In this document: piece after piece, positions 35,650 through 44,227 of the stretch
How the letters are laid out: the number at the start of each line of letters is the position of its first letter
Position numbering within the stretch: position 1 is the stretch's first letter
NCBI RefSeq assembly: GCF_013001025.1
Contig: NZ_CP053022.1
Location: 307,561-371,560 of the forward strand
Origin: Sphingobium yanoikuyae
GTDB taxonomy: Bacteria; Pseudomonadota; Alphaproteobacteria; Sphingomonadales; Sphingomonadaceae
Length of the DNA: 64,000 bases
Direction: 5' to 3'
The notes under the pieces: generated by a model
Told to the model about the DNA's origin: nothing
Databases searched by the model: none
The model's input: the letters and a program-made list of their open reading frames with translations, nothing else
Translations under genes and position numbers: made by a program

Positions 35650-35768
35650 TCCGCACCCGTTCATCCGCCAGGAGCGTCCGCCATTGGGCGCCACATATTG
35701 GAGCACGCCATCGTTTAGGGCTTGGCTTTGCCCTTGGCGTTTTAGATCGCAGCGGCGGTAAGCGCCAC
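35650..35768 (-). pseudogene. P4-type tyrosine integrase, N-terminal remnant
   Basis: From a GTG at 35768 the minus strand reads VALTAAAI, stop, NAKGKAKP, and in a second frame LNDGVLQYVAPNGGRSWRM. This is the start of P4-like integrases (ALTAxAIxNAKP...KLxDGxGLxLxVxPxGxKxWRxxY). At least one stop codon and one frameshift occur within 30 codons and the catalytic domain is not found. It is 166 bp downstream, in the same orientation, of a tRNA 3'-end-like sequence, the usual layout of a tRNA-integrated island. Confidence 0.6.
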
Positions 35769-35912
35769 GATGGTATCTCCGCTTGGGGGAGCGCCGCGTT
35801 ACCATCAGACATACCACCAACTTGTTGGTACCCGGTGGTGGTCCAAGACCGCTCCGTATGGGATACTTATGCCACGAAACCCGCAAAAATCCGCCGTTCC
35901 CGGCACCTTGTG

Positions 35913-35931
35913 ATACTCTCTGGGAGAGTAT
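35913..35931. repeat. Perfect 8-bp inverted repeat beside the tRNA-like fragment
   Basis: ATACTCTC at 35913-35920 and GAGAGTAT at 35924-35931 flank TGG. It lies 2 bp from the tRNA 3'-end-like sequence and between it and the integrase remnant, so it could be part of an attachment or regulatory site. It is not followed by a T run. Confidence 0.45.
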
Positions 35932-35933
35932 TC

Positions 35934-35957
35934 TGGTGACCCCTACGGGGACTCGAA
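35934..35957 (-). other. tRNA 3'-end-like fragment (candidate att scar)
   Basis: Read on the minus strand, TTCGAGTCCCCGTAGGGGTC followed by ACCA resembles the T-loop, T-stem 3' strand, acceptor strand and CCA of a tRNA. The matching 5' T-stem and tRNA body are absent and there is one base more than the canonical spacing, so it is not a functional tRNA. Integrative elements duplicate exactly this part of a tRNA gene. With the adjacent integrase remnant an attachment-site scar is likely. Confidence 0.45.
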
Positions 35958-36148
35958 GAGCAGCGATGATATCCGAGGCTCTGGGACTCGCGTTATACGC
36001 ACTTCGACTGAAACCAGCCCACACAGCCGATCGCGCAAAGTCTAACTAGCTCGAGCCTTGAGTTTGCGCGATTAGCGGATCCTGCTGCGCTTCTGGCCGT
36101 TGAACAGTCATCTGACCAAGTCAGGACATCATTTCCAAAGGAGTCGCC

Positions 36149-36715
36149 ATGTCGCTCAACGGCCGTACGATCGCCGTTCTTATCGCTCCGCGCGGTACAG
36201 AAGAAGTGGAATTTCTGGAGCCCATGAACGCACTTAGGAAGGCCGGAGCGTGCGTCAAAGTGATCGGCCTTCAACCTGGCCAAGCGCGCACCAATGTTAA
36301 TGATCTTGATCCTGGTGGCGAGTATGCCGTCGATACCGTATTTTCTGAGGCGGATCCGGCCTCATTTGATGGCTTGGTCATTCCCGGCGGCAGTGTCGGC
36401 GCCGACAAGTTGCGCGCGAGCGCCGAGGCGATATCCTTTGTCGAAGCAATTTTCGGTGCTGGAAAAACGATCGGTGCGATCTGCCACGCGCCATGGCTCT
36501 TAATTGAAGCCAAGATCGCTAAAGGCCATTCGCTCACCTCCTTCCCGTCAATTAAGACGGATATCCAGAACGCTGGCGGCCTTTGGGTCGATGAGAAGGT
36601 AGTGATCGATGGCCAATGCATCACCAGCCGCAGTCCTGAAGACCTGCCGGCATTCTGTTCTGCGCTCATCGAGGCATTTGCCGATACGCCATCGCGCTTG
36701 ACAGCGCGGGACTGA
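36149..36715 (+). CDS. DJ-1/PfpI family protein (YhbO/protease I-like)
   Basis: A 188-residue soluble protein. The nucleophile elbow is in IGAICHAPWLLIEA (Cys followed by His), with GLVIPGGSVGADKLR and the acidic residue in APRGTEEVEFLEPMNALRKA. Members are described as stress proteins with glyoxalase, chaperone or deglycase-like activities; which applies here is not decidable. AAAGGAG stands 7 nt before the ATG at 36149. It follows the decayed island and is probably transcribed alone or with the small gene after it. Confidence 0.88.
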   Translation: MSLNGRTIAVLIAPRGTEEVEFLEPMNALRKAGACVKVIGLQPGQARTNVNDLDPGGEYAVDTVFSEADPASFDGLVIPGGSVGADKLRASAEAISFVEAIFGAGKTIGAICHAPWLLIEAKIAKGHSLTSFPSIKTDIQNAGGLWVDEKVVIDGQCITSRSPEDLPAFCSALIEAFADTPSRLTARD

Positions 36716-36769
36716 TTCTGAACGGGCGGAAATGCAGCCGCCATCGATATTTCAACAGGGTGAGGGTCT

Positions 36770-37060
36770 ATGATGTTTCGTAAGAAGACCGCGCGGAATC
36801 GCGCTTTTGGCAAGTCTTATGATGAAGCGATGCAGGATGCAGTGAAGATCGGGATTGCGGAAACCGCAGCGCGCGCAGCCGTCACAGCTACGGTCACCTT
36901 CGCGGTCGGGTGGCTGCTCAAGCGGACTTTCGAGAAGACGGTGGCGCAGAACGCGCAATCCGCCTGCAAGACCAAGCCATCCATGGCGACAAATAGCCCT
37001 GCGGTGAGTTACAAGCAGACGCGGAAGCGGCCTGACGCCGATAATTCAAACGCTCCCTGA
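36770..37060 (+). CDS. Small hypothetical protein with one hydrophobic helix
   Basis: A 96-residue protein, basic, with a central hydrophobic stretch (AAVTATVTFAVGWLLKR) that could span the membrane, and a polar tail. The ATG pair at 36770/36773 follows GGGTGAGGG. I do not recognise a family. It lies 54 bp after the PfpI-type gene, so it may share its transcript, which could end at the terminator at 37219. Confidence 0.5.
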   Translation: MMFRKKTARNRAFGKSYDEAMQDAVKIGIAETAARAAVTATVTFAVGWLLKRTFEKTVAQNAQSACKTKPSMATNSPAVSYKQTRKRPDADNSNAP

Positions 37061-37218
37061 GGCAAGGCTTGGTATCCTCCATATGACCCAGACAGTCCGA
37101 GGCATAATACCAGTGGGAAGGCCGTAACGAAATTTGCGGATGAAGATATTTCTTCGGATACAAAACGCGCCTGCAGTAGTTATTTTTTTAGCAAGTCATT
37201 GATTTGCGGCCCCCCTAG

Positions 37219-37245
37219 CCCTGCATCGGAAGATGCAGGGTTTTT
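37219..37245 (+). terminator. Intrinsic terminator
   Basis: CCCTGCATC at 37219-37227 pairs perfectly with GATGCAGGG at 37232-37240 over a GGAA tetraloop, followed by TTTTT. It is well placed to end the transcript of the PfpI-type gene and the small gene after it. About 160 bp of unassigned sequence precede it. Confidence 0.85.
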
Positions 37246-37411
37246 ACTTCTGTGTTTGTGTCGCAGCCTCTCCATCGATCTCGAAGCGCTCGCCTGATAC
37301 CACTTGCGAACGTGGCAATCGCGACCTCCACCGCTCGGTCGCCGCCAGCCCTGTCCGCACGAGTTCAAGCGACCCTTTGCGCTCGACCCTGTTCTGGTGA
37401 TGTGCGAATGC

Positions 37412-38161
37412 ATGACGATCCAATCTGCAATGCTGGACATGACGATGGTGTTTGCCGATTTTCTGCGTAGTCGCAGGCGTAATCTGCTGAGTGCCCAAGA
37501 CCTTGGAGCACTTGAGGAAGCGGTTGCCGATTTAAGGACATTGCCTGCCCGCAAGACCTTTATATCTCGCGATCAAAATGTCAGCATGAGTACCTATCTC
37601 ATCGAAGGTATGATGTGCCGATACATGGATGACAGGCAAGGAGAAAGGCAACTCGTTGCGGTGCATGTGGCTGGCGATTTTGTCGACCTCCATGGCTACC
37701 CGCTGGGTCATCTTGATCATGACCTCGCGACACTGACCGCCTGTAAGATAGCGTTAGTGCCTCATGCTGCTCTCGATCAACTCGTCGCGACGCGCCCGTC
37801 ACTCACGAAATTGCTATGGTTCAGCACGCTGCTTGATGCCGCCATGCATCGCGAGTGGATATTTCGTCTCGGTCGTCTCGATGCGATTGCGCGGGTCAGC
37901 CACTTCTTTTGCGAGACCGAAGCGAAATTGCGAGCGATCGGTCGAAGTGATGGAGCGCGTTTTGCTCTTCCTATGACCCAAGCCGATTTGGGAGAAGCAT
38001 GCGGCATAACGTCCGTTCACATGAACCGCATGCTGCGTGAACTCAAAGATCGCGATCTCCTAGCAATCCACCGCCATGATGTTGAGATCCGTGATCTGAG
38101 AGGTCTGGCGCGGTTGGGTGAATTTGACCCTGCCTACCTGTTCCTCGACGAGCAGGACTGA
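37412..38161 (+). CDS. Crp/Fnr-family transcription regulator
   Basis: About 249 residues: a cyclic-nucleotide-binding-type beta-roll (ISRDQNVSMSTYLIEGMMCR, VAVHVAGDFVDLHGYPLGH), a dimerisation helix, and a C-terminal winged helix (LPMTQADLGEACGITSVHMN then RMLRELKDRDLL). The family senses small molecules, redox or oxygen; no FNR-type four-cysteine cluster is visible, although CEC occurs at an alternative start (37400). The recognition helix lacks the FNR ExxSR pattern, so its operator may differ from the FNR box found downstream. The start is uncertain because no ribosome-binding site is clear. Confidence 0.82.
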   Translation: MTIQSAMLDMTMVFADFLRSRRRNLLSAQDLGALEEAVADLRTLPARKTFISRDQNVSMSTYLIEGMMCRYMDDRQGERQLVAVHVAGDFVDLHGYPLGHLDHDLATLTACKIALVPHAALDQLVATRPSLTKLLWFSTLLDAAMHREWIFRLGRLDAIARVSHFFCETEAKLRAIGRSDGARFALPMTQADLGEACGITSVHMNRMLRELKDRDLLAIHRHDVEIRDLRGLARLGEFDPAYLFLDEQD

Positions 38162-38162
38162 C

Positions 38163-38188
38163 GGAACCGCCGCTGGTGGCATATCGTT
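38163..38188 (+). promoter_or_regulatory. EcfG-type general stress promoter (perfect consensus)
   Basis: GGAAC at 38163-38167, 17 nt, CGTT at 38185-38188. It begins just after the regulator stop codon and lies 31 bp before the start of the following small gene, giving a short leader with AAGGAG at 38202-38208. Both position and sequence fit well. Confidence 0.7.
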
Positions 38189-38218
38189 CTTGTGTCCTTG
38201 AGAAGGAGCAGAGCCGTT

Positions 38219-38419
38219 ATGCCTACCCCAGGTATCCATGAAGAAGCCGGCATTGCCTCAGCCCACGCCGGATTGATCATGCTGGATGGACCGAACGGTA
38301 TTGCAATAACGCTGACAGCCAATGCAGCAGAGGGGACGGGCCTTTCTCTTCTGCGTGCCGCCGAAATAGCGCGTGAGCAAGTGGCTGCAGGCGAAGACAA
38401 GGATTTTCCTGAAGAATGA
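38219..38419 (+). CDS. Small hypothetical protein under an EcfG-type promoter
   Basis: A 66-residue protein (MPTPGIHEEAGIASAHAGLI, then MLDGPNGIAITLTANAAEGT). It has no signal or membrane helix, and I recognise only a resemblance to small uncharacterised proteins of Alphaproteobacteria. AAGGAG precedes the ATG at 38219. The perfect stress promoter directly upstream supports expression in the general stress response. Confidence 0.65.
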   Translation: MPTPGIHEEAGIASAHAGLIMLDGPNGIAITLTANAAEGTGLSLLRAAEIAREQVAAGEDKDFPEE

Positions 38420-38430
38420 AATTCTCCTGA

Positions 38431-38444
38431 TTGATCTAAATCAA
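38431..38444. promoter_or_regulatory. FNR/FixK-type box
   Basis: TTGAT-CTAA-ATCAA is a perfect match to the FNR/FixK/Dnr operator TTGAT-N4-ATCAA. It is 136 bp upstream of the glycosyltransferase start in an AT-rich intergenic region. It suggests regulation of the glycan gene pair by oxygen or redox through an FNR-like protein; whether the Crp/Fnr protein encoded nearby binds it is not known. Confidence 0.6.
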
Positions 38445-38579
38445 TACTAAAAATCATTTCGGTATTGAATTGTATTTTTTATTATTGCTGCAATGCAACT
38501 TTAGGCATTTGCGGGGCTTTACTTTGCGGCTCGTGTGCAGGGGGATGAACGAGGCCTATCTCCGGTAGAGGATAGCCGC

Positions 38580-39674
38580 ATGAAGATCGCTCAAATCGCT
38601 CCCCTTGCTGAAAGTGTGCCGCCCAAGCTTTATGGGGGTACCGAACGGATCGTCTCCTATCTCACAGAGGCGTTGGTGCATCAGGGGCATGAAGTGACCT
38701 TGTTCGCGAGCGGCGATTCGCAGACATCGGCTGAGCTTGTTCCGATTACGCCGGCGGCGCTGCGACTGACCCCGGGTATCGTCGACACCATACCTTATCA
38801 TATGATGATGCTGGATGCGGTGCGGCAAAGGGCCGACGAGTTTGATGCGCTCCATTTCCATATCGATCTGCTGCATCTGCCCATGATCCAGGATTTTATC
38901 GGACGAACCGTCACGACATTACATGGTCGACTGGACCTTCCCGATCTGCCGCCATTCTACCGGTGTTTTGGCGATCACTGTCTCGTGTCGATCTCCGATC
39001 ATCAGCGCCAGCCCATGCCACCGGTCAATTGGGGTGCGACCATCTACCATGGTCTGCCGGTCGATCTGCTGCAGCCCAGCCTCGGCGCCGGTGAGGGGTA
39101 TCTCGCTTTCCTCGGGCGCATTTCACCCGAGAAAAGACCAGACCGCGCCATTCGCATCGCAGCCCGGGCCGGCATCGAACTGCGAATTGCCGCAAAGATC
39201 GATGCTGTCGATAGGGGGTATTGGGAAGAGGAAATCGCGCCCCTCATCAAACTCTATCCCAATATTCGCTTCATCGGCGAGATCAACGAACAGCAGAAAG
39301 CGGATTTTCTCGGGGGTGCAAGGGCCTTGCTCTTCCCGATCGACTGGCCCGAGCCTTTCGGTCTTGTAATGATCGAAGCAATGGCTTGTGGGACACCGGT
39401 CATTGCGTTCCGATGCGGATCGGTGCCCGAGATCATCGAGCATGGGCGCTCGGGTTTCATCGTGGACAGCGAGGACCAGGCGGTCGAAGCGGTGGGCCAA
39501 CTTCGTCACCTTGAGCGCGCAAGGGTGCGTGGCGCGTTCGACGCACGGTTCACGGCTGGCAGGATGGCCGCAGACTATGCCGCATTATATCACAGGCTGC
39601 CGGGCGCCCGTACGGATGCCGCCTGGCTGCGTCGCCAGCGCGGCGAGGAGTCGGAATTGCAGATCGTCGCATAG
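38580..39674 (+). CDS. GT4-type glycosyltransferase
   Basis: A 364-residue GT-B glycosyltransferase. MKIAQIAPLAESVPPKLYGG is the typical N-terminal acceptor loop, YLAFLGRISPEKRPDRAIRI begins the nucleotide-sugar domain, and DWPEPFGLVMIEAMACGTPV contains the EX7E motif of GT4 retaining enzymes. Homologues pair with amylo-alpha-1,6-glucosidase in stress or trehalose/glycogen-related clusters. AGAGGA precedes the ATG at 38580. It is followed 8 bp later by the glucosidase gene, so they form an operon. Confidence 0.88.
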   Translation: MKIAQIAPLAESVPPKLYGGTERIVSYLTEALVHQGHEVTLFASGDSQTSAELVPITPAALRLTPGIVDTIPYHMMMLDAVRQRADEFDALHFHIDLLHLPMIQDFIGRTVTTLHGRLDLPDLPPFYRCFGDHCLVSISDHQRQPMPPVNWGATIYHGLPVDLLQPSLGAGEGYLAFLGRISPEKRPDRAIRIAARAGIELRIAAKIDAVDRGYWEEEIAPLIKLYPNIRFIGEINEQQKADFLGGARALLFPIDWPEPFGLVMIEAMACGTPVIAFRCGSVPEIIEHGRSGFIVDSEDQAVEAVGQLRHLERARVRGAFDARFTAGRMAADYAALYHRLPGARTDAAWLRRQRGEESELQIVA

Positions 39675-39682
39675 GAGTCGCC

Positions 39683-41902
39683 ATGTCGCTGACCCAACCG
39701 CAGCCAGGGGTGCCGGGCATTGCAGGAGGACAGGCGCTGTCACAGGCGCAAACCCAGTTCTTCATCCCTGCTACCGCTTCATTGCACGAGCGTCGGCCAC
39801 GCACGCTCAAGCATGGAGACAGCTTTGCCGTCTTTGACCATAGCGGCGACGCCATATCCGGACCTGGCAGTCCCGAGGGTTTCTATCATCGCGATACGCG
39901 CCACCTTTCGCACCTTTATCTCACGGTCAACGGCATGCGCCCGATACTGCTGAGTTCGGCGCTACGCGACGACAATGCGATGTTGACCTGCGATCTGGCC
40001 AACCCGGATTTCCTCGGATCAGACGGCCGCGTCGAAGTGGAGCATGATCTGATCCATCTGCGTCGCAGCCGCTTCCTGTGGGAAGGCGCGATCTACGAAC
40101 GGATCATTGTGCGCAATTTTGACATTGCAGAGCGCCGGGTATCCGTGGGCCTCTCCTTCGCTTCCGATTTCGCGGATCTGTTCGAGATACGGGGCATGAC
40201 AAGATTGCGCCGTGGTACCATGCACGAGCCGAAGGTCGAAGAGGCCGATGTCCTGCTGGGATATAAGGGGCGTGATGGCCTTGAGCGGTCGACACATCTC
40301 CATTTTGATCCCGCGCCAGCCCAGCTGACGGCCGAGCAGGCGCTATTCGATGTCTCTGTTGCTCCCGGCGGTCGATGCACATTGTTCGCACGTGTTGCCT
40401 GCGAACAAATGAGCGAAGTTGATCAGCCCCTGCCCAAGCTGTTCCTCAAATCCCTGCGCGAGGCCATGCGTGCGCTGCAGGTTTCACGCCGCCGCAGTGC
40501 GTCGATGCGATCGTCCAATGACCTCTTCGATGCTGTGACGCGACGTTCGGTATCCGATATCTCGATGCTCTCCACCGGTACGGAATATGGTCCATATCCC
40601 TATGCAGGCATTCCCTGGTTCAGCACGGTTTTCGGCAGGGATGCGCTGATAACCGCACTCCAGACGATCTGGATGGACCCGGCTATCAGCCGAGGCGTGC
40701 TGGGATATCTCGCCGCGCACCAAGCGACGCATTTCGATCCAGCCGCCGATGCCGAGCCAGGTAAAATCCTGCATGAAGTGCGTCATGGCGAAATGGCCGA
40801 ACTGGGTGAAGTTCCTTTCCGCCATTATTATGGCAGCATCGATTCCACGCCGCTTTTCGTCATGCTGGCCGGTGCATATCTGGAACGCACAGGAGACCTT
40901 CAGTTTCTCGCCGGAATATTACCCAATATCGAGTCTGCATTGCAGTGGATCGACAATCATGGCGATCGCGATGGCGACGGCTTCGTTGAATATGGACGAC
41001 TGACGGATCAGGGGCTGCAAAATCAGGGCTGGAAAGACAGCCATGATTCCATATTCCATGCTGATGGCAGTATTGCCAAAGGCCCGATCGCTCTCGCCGA
41101 AGTTCAAGCCTATGTTTATGGCGCGTGGCAGGCGGCGAGCAGCATTTATCGCGCAACAGGTGATCTGGATCGCTCGGAAGCCTATCTCGCTCGAGCCGTC
41201 GATCTGCAGGATCGTTTCGACGCGACTTTCTTTGACGCGGAACTAGGAACATATGTACTTGCGCTCGACGGGCAGAAGCAGCCCTGTCGCATTCGCTCCT
41301 CCAACGCAGGCCATGTTCTTTATACTGGTCTGGCTCGAACAGAGCGCGCACCTATGGTTGTGGCGACATTGATGGCGCCCGCCTCATTCTCCGGTTGGGG
41401 TGTGAGGACGATAGCGTCGACCGAGAGACGCTATAATCCCATGAGCTATCATAATGGGTCGATCTGGCCGCATGACAATGCGCTGATCGCCGCGGGCTTT
41501 TCGCGATATGGCTTTCAACGTCAGGCGGCGCAGATTTTCGAAGGCCTCTTTGCCGCTGCAACCTATGTTGATCTCCTGCGCCTGCCGGAGCTGTTCTGTG
41601 GTTTCCCGCGGCGGCGTTCGCAGGGCCCGACCTTCTATCCGGTCGCTTGCAGCCCCCAGGCATGGTCGGCAGCGGCTCCCCTGTCGCTCATCCAGGCCAG
41701 TCTGGGACTGGGGTTCAACGTGTCGTCCAACGAAATCATCTTCCGCCAACCGACCTTGCCGACATTTCTCGACAGTCTTTTCATCGCGTCGCTTCCATTG
41801 GGGGCGGGAGAAGCGGATATCATGCTCGACCGCCTCGGAGATACGGCGGTCGTCAAGCCGCAGCATCGTGACAGTCGGGTGAGGATCGTCACCATAGCGT
41901 GA
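39683..41902 (+). CDS. Amylo-alpha-1,6-glucosidase family protein (GH15/GDE-like)
   Basis: A 739-residue protein. The N-terminal domain (LKHGDSFAVFDHSGDAISGP, FYHRDTRHLSHLYLTVNG) is the glycogen-debranching N-terminal type; the C-terminal (alpha/alpha)6 barrel has PYAGIPWFSTVFGRDALITA, WKDSHDSIFHADG and HNGSIWPHDNALIAAG, with candidate catalytic acids. It should hydrolyse alpha-1,6 or related alpha-glucosidic bonds in the cytoplasm. AGGAG lies 6 nt before the ATG. With the GT4 enzyme it may build or remodel a storage or protective glucan (inference). Confidence 0.9.
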   Translation: MSLTQPQPGVPGIAGGQALSQAQTQFFIPATASLHERRPRTLKHGDSFAVFDHSGDAISGPGSPEGFYHRDTRHLSHLYLTVNGMRPILLSSALRDDNAMLTCDLANPDFLGSDGRVEVEHDLIHLRRSRFLWEGAIYERIIVRNFDIAERRVSVGLSFASDFADLFEIRGMTRLRRGTMHEPKVEEADVLLGYKGRDGLERSTHLHFDPAPAQLTAEQALFDVSVAPGGRCTLFARVACEQMSEVDQPLPKLFLKSLREAMRALQVSRRRSASMRSSNDLFDAVTRRSVSDISMLSTGTEYGPYPYAGIPWFSTVFGRDALITALQTIWMDPAISRGVLGYLAAHQATHFDPAADAEPGKILHEVRHGEMAELGEVPFRHYYGSIDSTPLFVMLAGAYLERTGDLQFLAGILPNIESALQWIDNHGDRDGDGFVEYGRLTDQGLQNQGWKDSHDSIFHADGSIAKGPIALAEVQAYVYGAWQAASSIYRATGDLDRSEAYLARAVDLQDRFDATFFDAELGTYVLALDGQKQPCRIRSSNAGHVLYTGLARTERAPMVVATLMAPASFSGWGVRTIASTERRYNPMSYHNGSIWPHDNALIAAGFSRYGFQRQAAQIFEGLFAAATYVDLLRLPELFCGFPRRRSQGPTFYPVACSPQAWSAAAPLSLIQASLGLGFNVSSNEIIFRQPTLPTFLDSLFIASLPLGAGEADIMLDRLGDTAVVKPQHRDSRVRIVTIA

Positions 41903-42016
41903 TCATCCTGTTTGCCCAAGGCGCAGAGATGAGCCGGATGGCAGAGGCCGATTGTCTCCCCCCGTACAAAGCGCCAGCCGGGCTGCGCATGTCAGTTATG
42001 AGCGATCGGAATTTGA

Positions 42017-43081
42017 ATGATATCACGCGAGCGTATCGACAATGGAGGATTGATCCTCTTCATCGCTGTCTCGACGGTCGGACTTGGTCTGATCATTTCG
42101 GGTTTCATCTCGGCATTGCTATGGGCGGCTTTGGCAGCCTTGCTGTTTCAGCCGCTTTACAGGCATATTCTGATCGATTGTCGCGGACGACGTAATCTGG
42201 CGGCAGCGCTGACGCTGCTCATCATCATCATTGCCGTCATCATGCCGGCCCTGATCATCGGAAGTCTCGTTGTCGAGCAGGCAAGCGGCGTTTACGCAAA
42301 GATCAGAAGCGGCCAGATCGACTTCGCAACCTATTTTGGTCAGGTTCATGCTGCCTTGCCGATGCGCATGCAACATTGGGTCGAGAATGCCGGCTTTGGT
42401 ACGTTCGAACGGGCGCAGGCAAAAATTTCTCAGGCGTTGAGCGCCAGCGCCAGCATGTTGACGCAACGCGCTCTGACGATCGGCGCGGATGCGGCTGCTT
42501 TCGTACTCTCCTTCGGTGTGGGTCTCTATGTGAGCTTCTTTCTCCTGCGCGATGGGGAGGCGCTAGCACCCCAGATCATCAAGAGATTACCTCTCGAACA
42601 CGCCATATCCCATCGGATCGCAGCGCGCTTCGTGATCGTTGTTCGAGCGACGATTAAGGGATCGGGAATCGTTGCCCTGGCGCAAGGCTTTCTGGGCGCC
42701 GCTACTTTCTGGATAGTCGGCATGCCGGCCGCCCTCTTATGGGGGGTGCTCATGGCGATTGCGGCCCTGCTGCCAGCGATCGGGCCTGCGATAATATGGC
42801 TTCCTGTGGCGACCTATCTGCTTGCGTCGGGTGATCTTTGGCAGGCCATCGCCGTGATCGCTTCAGGCGTCTTCGTGATAGGTCTTGTCGACAATCTCCT
42901 GCGGCCAATGCTCGTTGGTCGAGACACCGGGCTGCCGGATTGGCTCATATTGGTGACGACTCTGGGCGGAATCGAGACGCTTGGCCTTAGCGGTATCGTG
43001 GTGGGGCCGATCGCTGCGGCATTCTTCCTCACGGGATGGGATATATTGTCAGAGCAAAAAGGCGCTACCACGTGCGACTGA
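42017..43081 (+). CDS. AI-2E/PerM-family transporter
   Basis: A 354-residue polytopic membrane protein. Eight helices, the central amphipathic segment, and the signature GVLMAIAALLPAIGPAIIWL and DNLLRPMLVGRDTGLPDWL place it in the AI-2E (PerM/TqsA) family. Members export autoinducer-2 or act as Na+/H+ antiporters; no function can be chosen. A 114-bp gap separates it from the glucosidase gene. The ATG at 42017 is the plausible start, with no strong ribosome-binding site. Confidence 0.85.
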   Translation: MISRERIDNGGLILFIAVSTVGLGLIISGFISALLWAALAALLFQPLYRHILIDCRGRRNLAAALTLLIIIIAVIMPALIIGSLVVEQASGVYAKIRSGQIDFATYFGQVHAALPMRMQHWVENAGFGTFERAQAKISQALSASASMLTQRALTIGADAAAFVLSFGVGLYVSFFLLRDGEALAPQIIKRLPLEHAISHRIAARFVIVVRATIKGSGIVALAQGFLGAATFWIVGMPAALLWGVLMAIAALLPAIGPAIIWLPVATYLLASGDLWQAIAVIASGVFVIGLVDNLLRPMLVGRDTGLPDWLILVTTLGGIETLGLSGIVVGPIAAAFFLTGWDILSEQKGATTCD

Positions 43082-43134
43082 AGCGTGGATGGCCAGTCCG
43101 CGCAAAGTGCCCGGAAACACGAAATCGAACTGGT

Positions 43135-43159
43135 GGAACGATCAGGCGATTGCCGCATT
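43135..43159 (+). promoter_or_regulatory. EcfG-like promoter with one mismatch
   Basis: GGAAC at 43135-43139, 16 nt, then CATT at 43156-43159 (consensus CGTT). It lies 40 bp upstream of the small gene at 43199. Confidence 0.35.
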
Positions 43160-43198
43160 GTCGGCAGACCAAAGGCGCCGCATTCAAGGTCTCCGATC

Positions 43199-43384
43199 AT
43201 GTTCAAATATGTTGCGATCAGGCAGGAGAAGGGCCGCTGGCATGTCAGTGCCGAGAGTGGGCGGGTGGGAGATCCTGTTCTCAATCTCGAAAATGGGGGC
43301 TACGCCTCTCGCATGGATGCCCTGCAGGCCGCTATGATCTACGCGCAGGACAATCGCCTGGATATCGTCGAGATGGCTCTTTGA
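43199..43384 (+). CDS. Small hypothetical protein
   Basis: A 61-residue protein (MFKYVAIRQEKGRWHVSAES ... RMDALQAAMIYAQDNRLDIV) with an alternating pattern suggesting a small alpha/beta fold. AAGG lies a few bases before the ATG. A longer in-frame start at 43085 is less likely because the upstream codons look non-coding. No family was recognised. Context suggests it belongs to the stress gene group. Confidence 0.5.
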   Translation: MFKYVAIRQEKGRWHVSAESGRVGDPVLNLENGGYASRMDALQAAMIYAQDNRLDIVEMAL

Positions 43385-43643
43385 CGCGAGCGCGACGCTG
43401 GCGCGACCGCGTCCTCAAACAGACATTGGTCGTTCAAAATCCTGTTTCCGGTCTCGCGCAGCCCGATCAAGTCAGAACCGATATCTTTCAATGTTGGGAG
43501 CGATGGTGACATGAGCATAATCGCTCATTTTTCGATCTTGTTCATACCCCTTACGGCGCGAAAGCGCAGCCATTCGTCGCACCCACATGAACAAGCAACA
43601 CCCAAGCTTTGGTGCGCCATCTCGATATCATCGGGGACCAGGC

Positions 43644-44120
43644 ATGGTTCCTAAGTCGATCCTCTTGCCACGAAATGGGTGGGTGCCAAATAATCCCGTC
43701 CTGCCGGTCAAGCTGTATATCGAAGTGGAGCCAAGGGAGCGGACGGATCTGGCCGAAACTTTCGAGGCACGCTTTCACAAGCATGGCTGGGAACCCGAAT
43801 GGCGTGATCAGATCTACGATTATGATCATTATCACTCGACCGCACATGAGGTGCTGGGGATGGTATCGGGTCATGCCATTCTCGCGCTTGGAGGATCCAA
43901 GGCATTTGAAATCAAGGTCAGAGCCGGCGACGCGTTGCTGCTGCCTGCTGGAACCGGGCATCGCGCAATTGAGCAGAGCTGGGACTTTCTGGCAGTAGGT
44001 GCATATCCGGCGGGACAGAACTGGGACATTTGTTGCGTCGCGCCCAGCCAGACGATGCTGGATCGGATCAACAGCCTGGCTTTACCGAAATATGATCCGG
44101 TCACCGGAAGCACATTTTAG
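43644..44120 (+). CDS. Cupin-domain protein
   Basis: About 158 residues (177 if it starts at 43587) with a single cupin barrel: YDHYHSTAHEVLGMVSGHAI supplies the first motif (His pair, Glu) and AGDALLLPAGTGHRAIEQS the second (His). The metal-binding His residues are present. Small cupins of this type are isomerases or dioxygenases; the activity is unknown. GGGGA precedes the ATG at 43644. The gap before it (43385-43586) shows no feature. Confidence 0.75.
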   Translation: MVPKSILLPRNGWVPNNPVLPVKLYIEVEPRERTDLAETFEARFHKHGWEPEWRDQIYDYDHYHSTAHEVLGMVSGHAILALGGSKAFEIKVRAGDALLLPAGTGHRAIEQSWDFLAVGAYPAGQNWDICCVAPSQTMLDRINSLALPKYDPVTGSTF

Positions 44121-44227
44121 CCGCCAGCACCGCCGGCCTGCAGCCTGATAACGCTCAACAAGTGAATGCTCAAGATGGACCATTTCAGACATTGGGGCGT
44201 TCATTGCATCAAGGAGAGATTAAGCCG

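Noticed and set aside
35213..35812. 199-codon minus-strand frame
   Set aside because: No family resemblance; the integrase remnant is in other frames of the same stretch, so this frame is a by-product of decay.
35934..35957. Functional tRNA gene
   Set aside because: No 5' T-stem, anticodon arm or D arm upstream and one extra base; only the 3' end is present.
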